From Agapetus fuscipes (lineage: Eukaryota > Arthropoda > Insecta > Trichoptera > Glossosomatidae), in NCBI GenBank assembly GCA_951799405.1, contig OX637362.1, forward strand, positions 7,642,703-7,706,702: 64,000 nucleotides of DNA, read 5' to 3'. Below the pieces are notes generated by a model. That model did not search any database. It was not told the DNA's origin and worked only from the letters and a program-made list of their open reading frames with translations. Shown piece after piece: positions 11,396 to 22,048 of the stretch. A program made the position numbers and the translations under genes. How positions within the stretch are numbered: the stretch's first letter is position 1; every line of letters begins with the position of its first letter.

Positions 11396-12849
11396 ACATA
11401 AATATACAATCGCTGCACATCTTGCGTTTCCTCTCCATTTTGTGTGAGGGCTGAGAGCTCCTCTCCGTGGTACCTGCACTGGAGATATCATTAATTCCTG
11501 CAAGGTGCGGGAACTGATTGTGGATTGTCTGCTGCAGCAGGCAGAGCACGTAGAGAGGAGTGCGTGATGGAGTCGCCAGGAAAAAGACATCTCACCAGGG
11601 CAATGCTATTGTTCACAGATCCCAGCTGTGTGCACCATAGCACGCAGAATATTCAATGAAAAAACACCACGAGTTTACATATCTCACCAATGCAATGCTT
11701 TTATTTATTCACAGATCCTGCCTATAATCTTATATTGTTTTACGCGGGTTCAATTTAATTTAAACTGGTGTGATTTATTTTTCACAATTCATTTCAGATT
11801 CGGCTCGGATACCTAGTCGCTTGACACCTACACTATACACCGAACGGTTGACTTCTCCCCATGCAGAGAGTTTTGCCCCTTATTTACAGTAAAAATAAAG
11901 ATCATTCTTGAATTCTTTAAAATTGTTACATGCGATACTTTACCAGAACATTCAACCAAACACTCGAGCAAATTATTGTACTTATAAGTACCTAACAACT
12001 ATTTATTTCTGGAGAAACTTCACAGGCCTTATTATTAACTCACACTGCAAACATAACTACATATTCTAAGTAAGCCACGTCACGATAATAGGACAAATCG
12101 CAACTAATCTGCACACAAAGTGCAACTTTTCATTGAATTTTCTGCTAAGGGGTCGCAGGTGGAAAGAGTGAGCCTTGCGCCAATCACTTCACTTGATTTG
12201 GAGGTTTTCCAGCTCCTTCCTAGGCTAAGTAAACCTAGCGAACAATTTTATTTTGAGATTAAAATAAACACGGATGGGATAAAATAATCTGAGACCCTTG
12301 ACGGGGATTGGAAAATTAATTAAAATGTTATTCAGAACCATTTTACAAAATCGTTTATTTTGCACCAGCGTGGACTCGGATTGTTTTCAGCACAGTTGTT
12401 CCAAATTTGTTTTTTTTTCGGTTGGTTAAAGTTACACGTCTACATTATAGAAAAATCATCATCATCAGTTGGCCTGTGTCGTCACAATTATTGTATCCAC
12501 AAAGAATGTGACGACTCCGATCGCTTCATGTTTGTGATTAAACCTGTCAGAGACTTCCATAACTCACGCACCACACTTCTCGAGAAACATGACTTGCATT
12601 CTGAATTCACAGCCAATATCTGATGCAGTTATGAATTCACAGTTCGATCCCAGACAGACAACTGCAGCTCAGCTTGTTCCTGCCTGCTCCTCCTCAAGCG
12701 CCAACCTAGTCAACTAAGACTGCAAGCAAGACTGCTCATGCATACTCAATGAAAAATTAATTGAGATACTGAGACAATCGTAACATTTCTATAAAAATAG
12801 GACAGCAAACATAAATTTCATTCCATTTTGCAAAGGTAAATTAAAAATA
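11396..12849. other. No gene recognised
   Basis: Somewhat less AT-rich in 11.4-11.6 kb (CTGCAGCAGGCAGAGCACGT), otherwise AT-rich. Only short unrelated frames. Confidence 0.4.
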
Positions 12850-12945
12850 CAAAAAAATCATCTTGAATGCATGCCTACAAGCAGATACGTGTAAATTTGC
12901 GCTTACACATTCTGCATATTGTGTACTTACAAAATATACCTTCAA
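12850..12945 (-). repeat. DR260 fragment
   Basis: TGAATGCATGCCTACAAGCA, TTGCGCTTACACATTCTGCA. It directly precedes SINE-2. Confidence 0.55.
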
Positions 12946-13255
12946 GACCGATTAGTAGTCTAGAGGTTAACACTTCTGGCTCGTAAGTGGAAGGTTGTGG
13001 GCTGGAATCCCGGTGGAGCACCAAAAATATACCATGTATATATTATCAAATATGCTTTTCGTTGGGTGGAGATTTAATACCCGTTTACCAAAGACCGGTC
13101 ACTAAAAGTCCATCCAGCCTTACAGCAACTGGGTCTTGTTGAGAATTTGCGCTTTTTACAGCAACGACCAAGCTCGCAGAGGGCTCTTGAGGTGGGATTT
13201 ATACTAAAACAACGCTCACCAAATAAATCATCTTAATATTATTATTATACTTACC
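12946..13255 (+). repeat. SINE-2, full length
   Basis: Degraded head GACCGATTAGTAGTCTAGAG, then GGAAGGTTGTGGGCTGGAAT and the body (CCATCCAGCCTTACAGCAAC, GCTCTTGAGGTGGGATTTAT), ending AAATAAATCATCTTAATATT with an ATT run. It directly follows a DR260 fragment. Confidence 0.75.
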
Positions 13256-13271
13256 CTCACGTGTACATAAA

Positions 13272-13345
13272 CCTTGCTACTCCCACCGCCTTTCCCTGAA
13301 AAAGGTGGCATTGGTAAAAGTCAACCATGTTTTTGCGGCATGAGG
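13272..13345 (-). repeat. DR260 5' fragment, minus strand
   Basis: CCGCCTTTCCCTGAAAAAGG and TGGCATTGGTAAAAGTCAAC; diverged. Confidence 0.45.
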
Positions 13346-13424
13346 GATAAACCTAGTCAGTGTTTTGATTTTGAGCGTAAGGCACCAAATTCCGTAATCA
13401 GTAATAATTTGTGAAAACCTTAAT

Positions 13425-13488
13425 GGTTATCGAACCCTAACCCTCTAGCATGTAACACAAGCATTTTACTAACTGAATTTTGGACCGA
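13425..13488 (-). repeat. SINE-1 head fragment
   Basis: Minus-strand match to the SINE-1 tRNA-like head (TCAGTTAGTAAAATGCTTG, GGGTTCGATAA), strongly diverged. Confidence 0.45.
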
Positions 13489-14000
13489 ACAACGGAATCC
13501 CTCAATAAAATCATCAACTTGAATCAGCGGCTTGCCGTTGGGAACTAAACTGATTAAAACGTATGCAAATGAGACACGCAGGTTCGCGCATACGTAAGGC
13601 ATAGCGGCATTTGTCGTAATGACTCTATCGGTCCATCAGTGTAATCAATCATGTAAATTGATTGTAATTCGTCCCTTGAATAAATGGTCCTGGTTGGGTC
13701 GGCGCTTTTAATCAACGGACCAGCCGTGTCGCTAAACAAACTGCTGCGGTAATGAACCGAGTCTGTTGCACGGCAGGAGGGGTGTAACCACTGGACCACT
13801 GACAATTAAGGGTTAGTGCAGGTGCATACAGCGAGGTAATCGATTTTCATTCAACTTTAATTTAAATTTGAAAAAATCTCCTGTGGACTAGTTTTCGATT
13901 TTATTTTTTATCTAAGCAAATACGCTGCAGATAAAGTGCAACTTGTTACCGCTTTATCCTCGAAAGCATCGCAAATGGTAATAAATATTCAAGTAAGTAT

Positions 14001-14248
14001 TCCTTGACTTATAGGTTGGTATGAGGCTGACCGCGCATACTGTAAAAAATGGTTCATTTTGCTAATGTCACCTCTGTGTCAGGGAAGGTCGGCAAAAGTT
14101 GTAGGGCTTATGTTCATTTGAGGTTTGGATTTTATTTGTAAGAACACATTCAGCATTTGTAAGCGCGAACTACACGTGTTTGTTGGTGGGCATGCATTTG
14201 ATATGAGCTTTAAATGTGAATATATATTTGTAACTTAGATTATAGATA
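14001..14248 (+). repeat. DR260, full length
   Basis: Reference plus copy of the main unclassified repeat: TCCTTGACTTATAGGTTGGT, GGCTGACC, AATGTCACC...GGGAAGGTCGGCAAAAGTTG, TTATGTTCATTTGAGGTTTG, CAGCATTTGTAAGCGCGAAC, GCATGCATTTGATATGAG and TAACTTAGATTATAGATATA. No ORF, no obvious pol III boxes and no terminal inverted repeats. The TTAGATTATAGA end varies in unit number between copies, as in a LINE/SINE microsatellite tail. Confidence 0.8.
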
Positions 14249-14539
14249 TAAGATATTATTACAGAGCGTTTCCTAGCTCCCGAAGAGACAGGATATCATT
14301 TTTTTTATGAAAGCTAAGGGTAAATCCGGTCGTTTTTTTTATTTATTTAAGTTTGTCATTTTTTTTATTACCAAAAGAGAAAATCGTTTCTGGCACATTT
14401 GTGGGCTCTCTGGCATAGAACATAAGCTTCTACCAACTGAATTTTTGACTGAGCTTCGATTTGGTAAGAAGATGAGCCAAAAAAATTCCACCATAGGTAT
14501 TTACGGCGCAATTTAAGTGCGCTGAAAATATGACCTTTC

Positions 14540-14715
14540 TAAGTGCGGGCTGTAACTTTATCCCACCTCCTATTCACTAAGGGTGGCCAGCACCTCCACT
14601 ACACGCCTTCACCTTGCATGGTTCTCCGTTTGCGTCCTTTCATGAATGCTCCACAGATTCCGACCGCAATCTCACGTCTCCAATCAATCCATTCTTTCGT
14701 CGGTCTTCCCTTCAA
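14540..14715 (-). pseudogene. RTE-like LINE C-terminal and 3' end fragment
   Basis: The minus strand reads GLKGRPTKEWIDWRREIAV, then WRCWPPLVNRR and ATAAAGTTACAGC. The GRP.K.W.D pattern and the GCTGGCCACCC...GTTACAG terminus relate it to the 30 kb RTE group, but to a different subfamily. A minus-strand SINE-1 fragment follows at 14.75 kb. Confidence 0.6.
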
Positions 14716-14746
14716 ACCACATTACTTCACGCCGAGTTTTCTCCTT

Positions 14747-14805
14747 GGGGAAGGCGGTAGGTTCTCATTTCTAACGGAGATTGAAACCTCGCCGGTACTG
14801 TGATT
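14747..14805 (-). repeat. SINE-1 body fragment
   Basis: Contains CTTGGGGAAGGCGGTAGGTT...CGCCGGTA, a diverged minus-strand match to the CCGAGGGGGCTGGT...CTTGCCGGTA segment of the SINE-1 body. Confidence 0.4.
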
Positions 14806-14937
14806 TAAAATGTAAGAAAATACCAAAATGTAATGTAAACAAAAATAGGGCTCACAAAATAAATCATCCATATAGTATACTAAACCGTGTAATCAGTTAA
14901 GACGATTGACACACTGTATTTTCAAACCACACAAAAT

Positions 14938-15362
14938 CGGAGTTTCTGTACTACCAAGGGAGTAGGTTGTAATTTCTTAGAAAGACTGATGTGAACCTTA
15001 TCGGGACTATCATTTGGATCGAAATAAAACTGTAACTACGTCACTTGAACTGGGAGTTTCTTTGCTCCCGATGGTGCAGATTTTTCTCTTTTAAGCTCAT
15101 CTTCCAAAGGATGAATAAACCTTCCCCGTTCTATGACATTTTTGTTTGGGATATTTTCTTGTTAAGACTGATGTGAACCTTATTAAGACTATGATTTGGA
15201 GAAACTCTAACTACGTCACTTGAACTGGGAGTTCCTCTGCTACCGAGGGTATAGGTTTCTATTTTTTAAGCACTTCTTTGAAAGGATTGCCAACCTTGCG
15301 CGTTTAATGATATTTTGGTTTGAAATAAACACGACACGGGACACATCAGACACCTTTAGTGG
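14938..15362 (-). repeat. SINE-1-like body in tandem duplication (182-bp period)
   Basis: AAGACTGATGTGAACCTTAT recurs at 14982 and 15164, a period of 182 bp. A partial third unit precedes it (14938-14984, GGAGTTTCTGTACTACCAAG). Each unit contains a diverged minus-strand SINE-1 body: ACTTGAACTGGGAGTT, a CCGAGGG-like stretch, CCTTGCGCGTTT and TTTGGTTTGAAATAAACAC in the last unit. Units differ by many substitutions, so the duplication is old. Confidence 0.65.
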
Positions 15363-15739
15363 ATTATGAAAGCATGTATGTATTTTCAAGGAACTTACAA
15401 ACGTTACAAAATCTACAATTTTATTTCAGTTTTCAAGTTTCCAGTGGTCCGGTCGTTCGCTAATATGAAAATTCTATTAGAGCCATTAGCATTTTCCATT
15501 AATTTCCCCGCTATTGTCCCTAATGCATATTGTCTCCAGAGCTTCGGGAAAGTCCGCTGCCTCTCGGTGGTATATAATAATTGAGCCCTTTGGCCTCCCC
15601 GGGAAAACTCGCGCCTCGTTAGAAACTGGGTTTTTTCTACGGTGCGACGCTGTAAAAAGGTTCTATATTTGTATCTAGCAAGCTTAACCGGTTCGCTGCC
15701 AGATCCAAAATAGAAGTCCAGTAAATCAAAATAAATCCA

Positions 15740-15965
15740 GTCAAATTATGATGTTGATGATGAGTGCGCCGTTTTGTGATGGCACTCCAAGGGCGCTCGT
15801 GCAAATGATGCCCGAAATTGTCCTGTCTTCAGTGAATTTCGTAAATTTCCATGGTCCTCTAGCTCTTTCAGATAATGAGGCAGGTGGTTCCAAGCCAGAG
15901 GATCAGCTACTGCAAATGCACGCTCTCCAAATACTGTGTTATATGGAGGTGTTTTCGTCAAACCA
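15740..15965 (-). pseudogene. CR1/L2-like LINE 3'-end fragment
   Basis: The minus strand reads NTVFGERAFAVADPLAWNHL followed by PHYLKELEDHGNLRNSLKTG and the end of the frame near 15746. This matches FGDRAFKVAAPTIWNGLPDD...FRKGLKTHLF at the C terminus of the 47.7-49.1 kb element but is clearly diverged, so it is a different subfamily. After the coding part it shows GCGCCCTTGGAGTG...AAAACGGCGC and a short ATC-rich tail, a terminal pattern shared with 33.96-34.02 kb. Confidence 0.8.
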
Positions 15966-16129
15966 TTCTAGTTTGAATGCCAAAGACATCGATCGCTTAA
16001 AAAGATAGCTCGTCTCTTTTACTTATTCATATATACTTGCATCTGCTCACGACTGCATAACAATAATCCATTCCTTTTCGTGAAATGTATTTATTTCTAC
16101 AAATTTATTAACTTATTTTCTGTTATGTG

Positions 16130-16445
16130 AGCCTATAATGAAGCGTTTAGAATTCGTTATCGAAAGATCGTGGGCACGAATCCAGGCGATGAACTAAAAT
16201 TCGCCACCACAAACATTTTTATTAGGATTTTTTAATGATTTTACAAATCGATTACTTATTTTTTATATGAATGTTTGCTGGGTTGAATAATTCGTATTCC
16301 TTGATAAATCATCTGTCACTAAAATGTCTTGCTTATATAATGCCGCTTTTTCTATAGCAACGACCAAACCCACAGAGAGCTTTTGAGGTGTAATTCACAG
16401 GAAAAAAATCTCACCAAATAAATCATCCTAATTTCAATTTATTAT
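16130..16445 (+). repeat. SINE-2, diverged copy
   Basis: Head remnant ATCGTGGGCACGAATCCAGG, then GCTGGGTTGAATAATTCG, CAACGACCAAACCCACAGAG and CACCAAATAAATCATCCTAA. The middle is rearranged. Confidence 0.55.
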
Positions 16446-17136
16446 TTTAACAAGTGCTGGCTGCCTTATGTACATTGTGTAAAATATTATGTTACTGCAT
16501 GGAATCATGGTAGAGGATATTTTTTGCTCTCAGCAGAAAAAGGGTTGAAAAAATGGGTTGCCCTCTATGCGGCGTCAAAGAGCAACTCGAGAGAAGGCTC
16601 GCTGCAAAAGAAATGAATAGAATTTTTAATCAAAGGGTTACAGCGATGTAAAAATTGTTTCGATATAACACCGAGTGTTGCCATTCTAAAACCAAGCAAT
16701 TACATACTATAACAGTACACATCACGACTCAACTTCACGTATAAACTCAACCGAAAATCCCATGAAAACTAAAGCAGCACACCTAGAAATGGTTTAATTT
16801 CCGATGTTTTTTTTTGTAAAACGCTGCGGTAGAGTTTTAAACTAAAAATCTTCTGCTTTGGGTGTAGGGTAAACTGTTTTTGAACGCTCGTTTTGCAAAA
16901 ATCACGGCCACTTTTTTATTTACCGGCTATTTTAATTTTGCATCGTTTTTCAAAGGGAATGGCAAATGCAAATGCAACGATCCTTAATACCTACAAAGGA
17001 TTTTTTTATACATTTTACCAACGTTTTGAAAATTAATTTTTGCATTTTGCTTTTGACCAGCGAGAATGAATCATATTTCGGAAAAAAAACATAATAAAAA
17101 AGCCTAAATTCTTATGTAATAAAAAATAATGTTTGA
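16446..17136. other. No gene recognised
   Basis: AT-rich, without a supported frame or repeat. Confidence 0.45.
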
Positions 17137-17204
17137 ACCGGATTCGATCCCGAGCTCACTGCATAGAATGCAAACACTCTACCACTGAGCTATCTACCGG
17201 ACTA
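17137..17204 (-). repeat. SINE-1 head fragment (tRNA-like)
   Basis: The minus strand reads CCGGTAGATAGCTCAGTGGT, then GAGTGTTTGCATTCTATG and GGATCGAATCC. A box and B box are both present, as in RNA polymerase III internal promoters. The same words head every SINE-1 copy, and there is no paired acceptor stem, so this is a SINE remnant rather than a functional tRNA gene. Confidence 0.6.
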
Positions 17205-17754
17205 TTATTAATATCTACAAATATTCTAATAATAAGTTCTACCTACTTACTTATTATATAATCAAGCTATCGTTCATATTACAATACTTTATATGTTCAA
17301 AGCCTTCAGATTTTTCTTTCTCTTTGATTTTTTTACGTTCTGACTTTTACAGTTTTTCCTAAGAAAATCACAGTCAGGGCTATTCACAACGCGTTTGATC
17401 CGTAGCTTATTCACAGATTATCTATTTGTTGTATGAAAAATTTACTTTAGGTGGCGGATGAGCCATGGATTTTCTGTATCTGAATAACAACCAAGTGAGA
17501 TTATTCAAATGAACATCAACGAAGATCCATCCACCACAATGTTGCAAAGACAAAGACTCTGTCACTTCTTATAAAAACCTCTCAGACAAACTATCGAATA
17601 TTTACATTAAATCTGTGATGCAAATGTAATGGGAACTTCGTAAGAAAAATATGAAAAAATAATGCAAACCTTTTATAGCAGAAAACTAACTTAAGAATTC
17701 TCATCTATTTTTCTTATAAACCTGCTAAACTTGTTTTTTTTTTATTTTCTGTTA

Positions 17755-18065
17755 AACCGGTCCGTAGTCCAGTGATAACACTTCGGACTCGTGAATGGAA
17801 CGTTGTGGGTTCGAATCCCGGGGAAGCATAAAAAATATTGCATTTATATTTTGAAATATGCTTTTTGCTGGGTTGAAAAATTCATAAAACCATTACCAAA
17901 GACCGGTCACTAAAGGTTCATCCAGCCTTACAGCAACTGGGTCTTTCTTGAGTATTGGCGCTTTATATCGACGACCAAGCTCGTAAACACCTCTGCGGCA
18001 CTACAACAAGTGTCATAGACCCAAGAGTCTCTGAAATGTAGGTAGTCTCCCGCACAGGATTTCTT
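17755..18065 (+). repeat. SINE-2, near full length
   Basis: Clean head (CCGGTCCGTAGTCCAGTGAT, CTTCGGACTCGTGAATGG, GGGTTCGAATCCC). A box and B box fit a tRNA-derived pol III promoter. Ends with CTCTGCGGCACTACAACAAG and GTAGTCTCCCGCACAGG, the same alternative 3' end as the 10.97 kb copy rather than the ATAAATCATCCT end, so the family has at least two 3' variants. Confidence 0.8.
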
Positions 18066-18249
18066 AAAAAAAAGTCGTCCATTACAAATACACACTCTTA
18101 CGTACTTACATGTACTTACATATGTACGACACAACACAAGCACTTTGTCGTTTCTTTTCTCGCTTTATTAGTACAGTCGAGTCTCTGAAAGCCTCCCGAG
18201 CTGTGACGTCATCAGTCACTTGCAATTTTACATCAAAGGCCCAATGCCT

Positions 18250-18365
18250 CAAGTACAAAAACATTACACTTCAGCTCAACCACAGCGTTTCACACAAAAA
18301 TGTATGAAGAATAAAACGCTCACTGGAGGGTTTTTCTTTTTTTGATCGACGCTAAGTTTAAACGT
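18250..18365 (-). repeat. Family E repeat (AACGCTCACTAGAGG motif)
   Basis: CTCAACCACAGCGTTTCACA, AAAACGCTCACTGGAGG and GCTAAGTTTAAACGTGAAG. Related stretches are at 2875-2960, 21140-21200, 24785-24850, 36185-36225, 40800-40895, 43690-43760, 47195-47295 and 50915-51005, and inside MITE-f. Confidence 0.45.
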
Positions 18366-18573
18366 GAAGTTAGATACTTGTGATTTGTAGAGGAGGGGAA
18401 TTTGTGTAATAAGTAATAAATCGGCACTCTTGTAAAGAAACGCAAGTGGTCCCTCCACACACTCGGCGGATAGGCGCACTTGTCATGTGTGCGAGTGTGT
18501 GTGTGTGCGGCATTCCGATCAGAGTGTGTGGTGGGGGCACGCAGTAAGGGCCTTTTCACACAGCATGCACGAA

Positions 18574-18822
18574 TGTAAGAATGGGTTAAAAGTGAATGCC
18601 AGTAAAACGAAAGTGTTAATTTTTCACAGGAATGGGGAATGCGAGAAAATTGAGATTAGATTGAATGAAACAAGAGTGGAAGTTGTAGAAGAATTTGATT
18701 ATCTGGGAAGCGAGTTTGAGTCGAACGGGAAACTGACGAAAGAATTGGAAAAGGGCGCTGGTAGAGGAAGAAGTGTGATGGGAACGATTGGAAGGATTGC
18801 AAGAAATATAAAACTATTGGAA
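18574..18822 (+). pseudogene. RTE-like LINE fragment (RT thumb region)
   Basis: The plus strand reads KNGLKVNASKTKVLIFHRNG, VEVVEEFDYLGSEFESNGKL and GTIGRIARNIKLLE, colinear with the RTE copy at 30.1-31.1 kb (KLKINASKTKVLIF, VEIVDEFRYLGSMFEKNGK, GAIGRIAKNKRL). It breaks off where a minus-strand DR260 begins at about 18825. Amino-acid divergence from the 30 kb copy suggests a different subfamily or an older insertion. Confidence 0.85.
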
Positions 18823-18824
18823 GC

Positions 18825-19620
18825 TAAATTAACATTCAAAATTCATATAAAATGCATGCTCACAGACACGTGTAAGTTCGTGCTTACAAATGCTGCATAA
18901 AACCAAACCTCAAATGATCATAAGCTCTGCAACTTTTGCCGACCTTCCCTTAAACAGGGGTCACATTGGAAAAGTGCACCATTTTTTAACAGCTTGCATG
19001 GTCAGCCTTATACCAACCTATAATTCAAGGGATATCTATAATAATCTAAGTTGCAAAGATAGATTAACATTCGAAACTCATATCAAATGCATGCACACAA
19101 ACAGACACGTGTAAGTTTACGCTTACAAATGCTGTATGTATGTGTACCTACCAATCAAAAACCAAACCTCAAGTAAACATAAGCCCATCAACTTTTGCCA
19201 ACCTTCCCTGTAACCAGGGTGACATTGAAAAAGTGCACCATTGTTTAACAGCATAGGTGGTCAGCCTCATACCAGCATATATCCCAGCGTGTTGATAGCT
19301 GTGAGGGTGCACTGTAATAAGGGTGACCTGTTGTGCACAATTAAAAAAAATAAGTCAAGGGATATCATCTATCAATAATCTATAATCTAAGTGCAACAAT
19401 ATATTGCCACTTCAGGCTCATATTTAATGCATGCCCACATGCCCACCGGCGAAAGCACCACCCCTGACTAGGACGGGGTGAGATGTTGTGGAGGGGAAAT
19501 AAAAAGGGTTTAAATGCACGCAGCTTGACGCGCTCAACACCACACACACACACACGCACACAAGAGCGCGCATACAAATGCTGCAAGTGAAAGAATATAG
19601 ATTAACATTATATGAGGAGG
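18825..19620 (-). repeat. Head-to-tail array of three DR260 copies
   Basis: Three minus copies follow one another: 18825-19030, 19035-19366 and 19370-19620. Junctions are a few bp (CAAGGGATATCTATAATAAT). The first copy truncates the RTE fragment at 18574-18822. The second has an insertion near its end (about 19281-19349, with an A-run). The third holds about 120 bp of non-family sequence with a CA-rich run (19540-19562). Confidence 0.75.
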
Positions 19621-19779
19621 GAGCTAAAGGGATGTGAGAGATTTTTGTTCACGTTTTCAAGCGTTCTCTTTGATGTCCTAATTAGTTTTGTTCAAGTAAC
19701 AACATAAAATTAAAATGCTCTTAATTTTTTCTCTGCCTAAATGAAGTCGCAGCGTTTTTTAGCCAGATGTTCTAAATTT

Positions 19780-20135
19780 GAATCGAATTTATTCCCAGCG
19801 AACAAACACGTCCAATGTCCATATAACTAAGGTTACAACTTATAACAGAGTATTGGTTAGCCCTTCCTTTAGCAACCCGGCCGTGTGACGTATTGTTAAT
19901 AGCTACTTCTTAAATTGAAATGGACTCAGCCCAAATATGAAATGAGGAATATATTTCTCGGCGGACAAACGTCACACTTGTCTGGTCACTACTTCATATA
20001 CTGGTCATATACTTGTCTGGCACTACAGTCCTTAGAAACCAACAGTATTTTTTTTTGCATTTTCTCTAGCAACCCAGCCGTCTGACGTCACAATGTTGTC
20101 AATTTCAATTCATGTGCGGGCCTCATTCAATAGAT
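19780..20135 (+). repeat. Family F repeat, two units
   Basis: TAGCAACCCGGCCGTGTGAC (19869 on) and TAGCAACCCAGCCGTCTGAC (20069 on) mark two related units. Each is preceded by wording like GGACTCAGCCCAAAT, CGGACAAACGTCACACTTGT and AGTCCTTAGAAACCAAC. No ORF. Confidence 0.55.
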
Positions 20136-20184
20136 AAAAGCTAGGATCTTTTTATGTAAAATTCATTTTTACATCAAGACACTA

Positions 20185-20440
20185 TGAATAATCTATTATC
20201 TAAGTTGCAAGGATATATTAACATTCAAAGCTCTTATTGAATTCATTCCCACAAACAAACACGTGTATATTCGCGCTTACAAAAACTGAATGTGTACTTA
20301 CAAATTAAAATCCAAAACTCAAATGAGCATACACCCTGCAACTTTTGCCGACCTTCCCTGGAACAGGGTGACATTGGCAAAGTGACCCATTTTTACAGTA
20401 TGGGTGGTCAGCCTCATCTTATAAGTCAAGGAATACTAAT
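20185..20440 (-). repeat. DR260, full length
   Basis: ATCTATTATCTAAGTTGCAA, TGGAACAGGGTGACATTGGC and CTTATAAGTCAAGGAATAC. It adjoins a family F segment (20.04-20.13 kb). Confidence 0.75.
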
Positions 20441-20531
20441 CAAGGAACACTAGAATAAAATAATATATCAAAATAACATACGCGGGTTAATTTTTATAAC
20501 AGAAATTGGTTTTATGTTTTTCATTGGTTAA

Positions 20532-20815
20532 TACATCGATGACTTAAACTTTAAAGATAAAACTGAATAAGTGGCATATTAAGCTAACATCGGTTTCTCA
20601 AATGAATGCACCTTTACTCCTTTTTTCTACGAGAGAAAACACTTGAAAAATGTGAAAATCCTGTAGCTTAGAAGCTTGTCATGAGCACTTTCTTATAATT
20701 AGTCCACTTGCTATGAGCAATTACACACAATAAATGTTTTATCCACGATTTCTCAAAATCAGTGAATCTGCACTTATATTATTCACTTTTACCGTTAAGG
20801 TGGCGATATGTATCG
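20532..20815. mobile_element. MITE-c copy
   Basis: TIRs AAAACTGAATAAGTG and TTATTCACTTTTACCGTTAA. The interior is colinear with the 4.9 kb copy without MITE-a (GTGGCATATTAAGCTAACAT). Confidence 0.75.
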
Positions 20816-20903
20816 CTCAGACATATCTTTGGTATTCCTTTCAAGTTGGAACTTTGTGATTGAAATGGTCATCCAGCAAACACCTAAATATTACTCCACA
20901 GTA

Positions 20904-21054
20904 CGACGAGTTTAAAATATTACGTAAATACTGAACAATCACGTAAACAGAAAACTGCATGGAAGATTCAACAACGCATCTAGTGAATGCTTTAGTTTTC
21001 AAACATTTTACTGTTTACCCTGTTAAGTATTTAGGCAATGTTTTATACTCGGTG
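20904..21054. mobile_element. MITE-f copy
   Basis: CGACGAGTTTAAAATATTAC and AATGTTTTATACTCGGTG with the same spacing as 43.99 kb. TA is present on the left (20902-20903) but not on the right. More diverged. Confidence 0.6.
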
Positions 21055-21299
21055 TTCAGTTCACATTCATCCCTCGTAGAGAGCTGAATAAAATTTTCAG
21101 CTTCCTTTACACCAGATGTACAACTTTAAGGTTTTACTTAACCATAGCGTTTATCCAAGAAATTCTAGAAACTGTAACGCTCACTAGAAAAGCTATTAAA
21201 GATTTATGGCTTAAATTTGCCGTTTTATTTTTTTTATGTATTTGTCTTAAGCTTTGTGTTCTCAAGTGAAGACAGCAGCAGGCACGCCAACGGCTGTAG

Positions 21300-21432
21300 C
21301 GCTGTGGGCTAACGCAAAAAACAACGCAACTAAGCTACACATGTAGTGTAACTTCTTGCCTGCGTTATCCCCGAAGAGGTCGCATGTGGCGATTCGGGAC
21401 CTATTTATTTTTACGGGTAAGGGCAGCGCAGT
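21300..21432 (-). repeat. SINE-1 3' half
   Basis: ACGCAACTAAGCTACACATG, CCCGAAGAGGTCGCATGTGG and CCTATTTATTTTTACGGGTA in order are the minus-strand SINE-1 3' half as in the full copy at 38.2 kb. The 5' half is missing. Confidence 0.7.
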
Positions 21433-21546
21433 CAAAAGAGAACTGGAGAAGTGGTTGCTTCCACAAAGGTCACAATCCTTAGGGACGAGATTAAGAAGAA
21501 GCTCTGGGTGACCGCTCAGGTACACCGCGTGTCGTTGGCATCTTGG

Positions 21547-21850
21547 ACCGGTCCGTAGTCCGTAGTGGCAACACTTCGGACTCGTAAATGGAAGGTTGTG
21601 GATTCGGATCCCGGCGGAGCACAAAAATGTACCATTTATATTTCGAATGTGCTCTTCGCTGAGTTGAAAAATTCATAAACCTTTACCAAAGACCGGTCAC
21701 TGAAAGGTCCATCCAACCTTACAACAACTGGGTCTTGCTTGAGAATTGGCGCTTTCTACAGCGACGACCAAGCTCGCAGAGGGCTCTTGAGGTGTGATAC
21801 ACACAAAAACAGCGCTCACCAAATAAATCATCCTAATATTATTATTTTTT
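21547..21850 (+). repeat. SINE-2, full length
   Basis: CCGGTCCGTAGTCCGTAGTG, GGAAGGTTGTGGATTCGGAT, CTTACAACAACTGGGTCTTG, GGGCTCTTGAGGTGTGATAC and ATAAATCATCCTAATATTAT. A good reference copy of the ATCCT-ending variant. Confidence 0.8.
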
Positions 21851-21854
21851 TCTA

Positions 21855-21908
21855 TGTTCCTTAACTTATAGCTTAGTATGCAGCTGACCACCATGCTGTA
21901 GACTTATG
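21855..21908 (+). repeat. DR260 5' fragment
   Basis: TTCCTTAACTTATAGCTTAG and GCTGACCACCATGCTGTA. It sits between the two inverted SINE-2 copies. Confidence 0.5.
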
Positions 21909-22048
21909 GTGACTGGTCTTTGGTAAAGCCAGCTTAATATTTTAATCCAGCGAAGAGGATATTTGAAAAATATAATATTTTTTCGTGCTCCGCCAGGATT
22001 TGAGCTCACTGCCTTCTAAGCAGTCCATAGTGTTAGATACCATACGGA
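21909..22048 (-). repeat. SINE-2 5' half
   Basis: GACTGGTCTTTGGTAAAGCC, CCAGCGAAGAGGATATTTGA and GTGCTCCGCCAGGATTTGAG, minus strand. It lies about 60 bp from the plus-strand copy, making an inverted pair. Confidence 0.65.

Noticed and set aside
14001..14248. DR260 as a Helitron derivative
   Set aside because: I looked for 5' TC, 3' CTRR with a hairpin, and A-T insertion sites. The ends vary and carry a TTAGA microsatellite, and no consistent CTRR terminus could be fixed by eye. Left unclassified rather than excluded.
17756..17830. Functional tRNA gene (second type)
   Set aside because: It is the head of SINE-2, continues into the SINE body and lacks a paired acceptor stem.
18487..18900. 137-codon plus frame as an intact gene
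   Set aside because: It joins a GT-rich stretch, an RTE fragment and DR260 sequence; only the middle is coding-derived.
18825..19620. CRISPR-like array
   Set aside because: Repeat units are about 250 bp with few-bp junctions and belong to a dispersed family; there are no short direct repeats with unique spacers and no cas genes.
21262..21676. 120- and 61-codon minus frames
   Set aside because: They overlap a SINE-1 3' half and a SINE-2 head; translation of repeats only.
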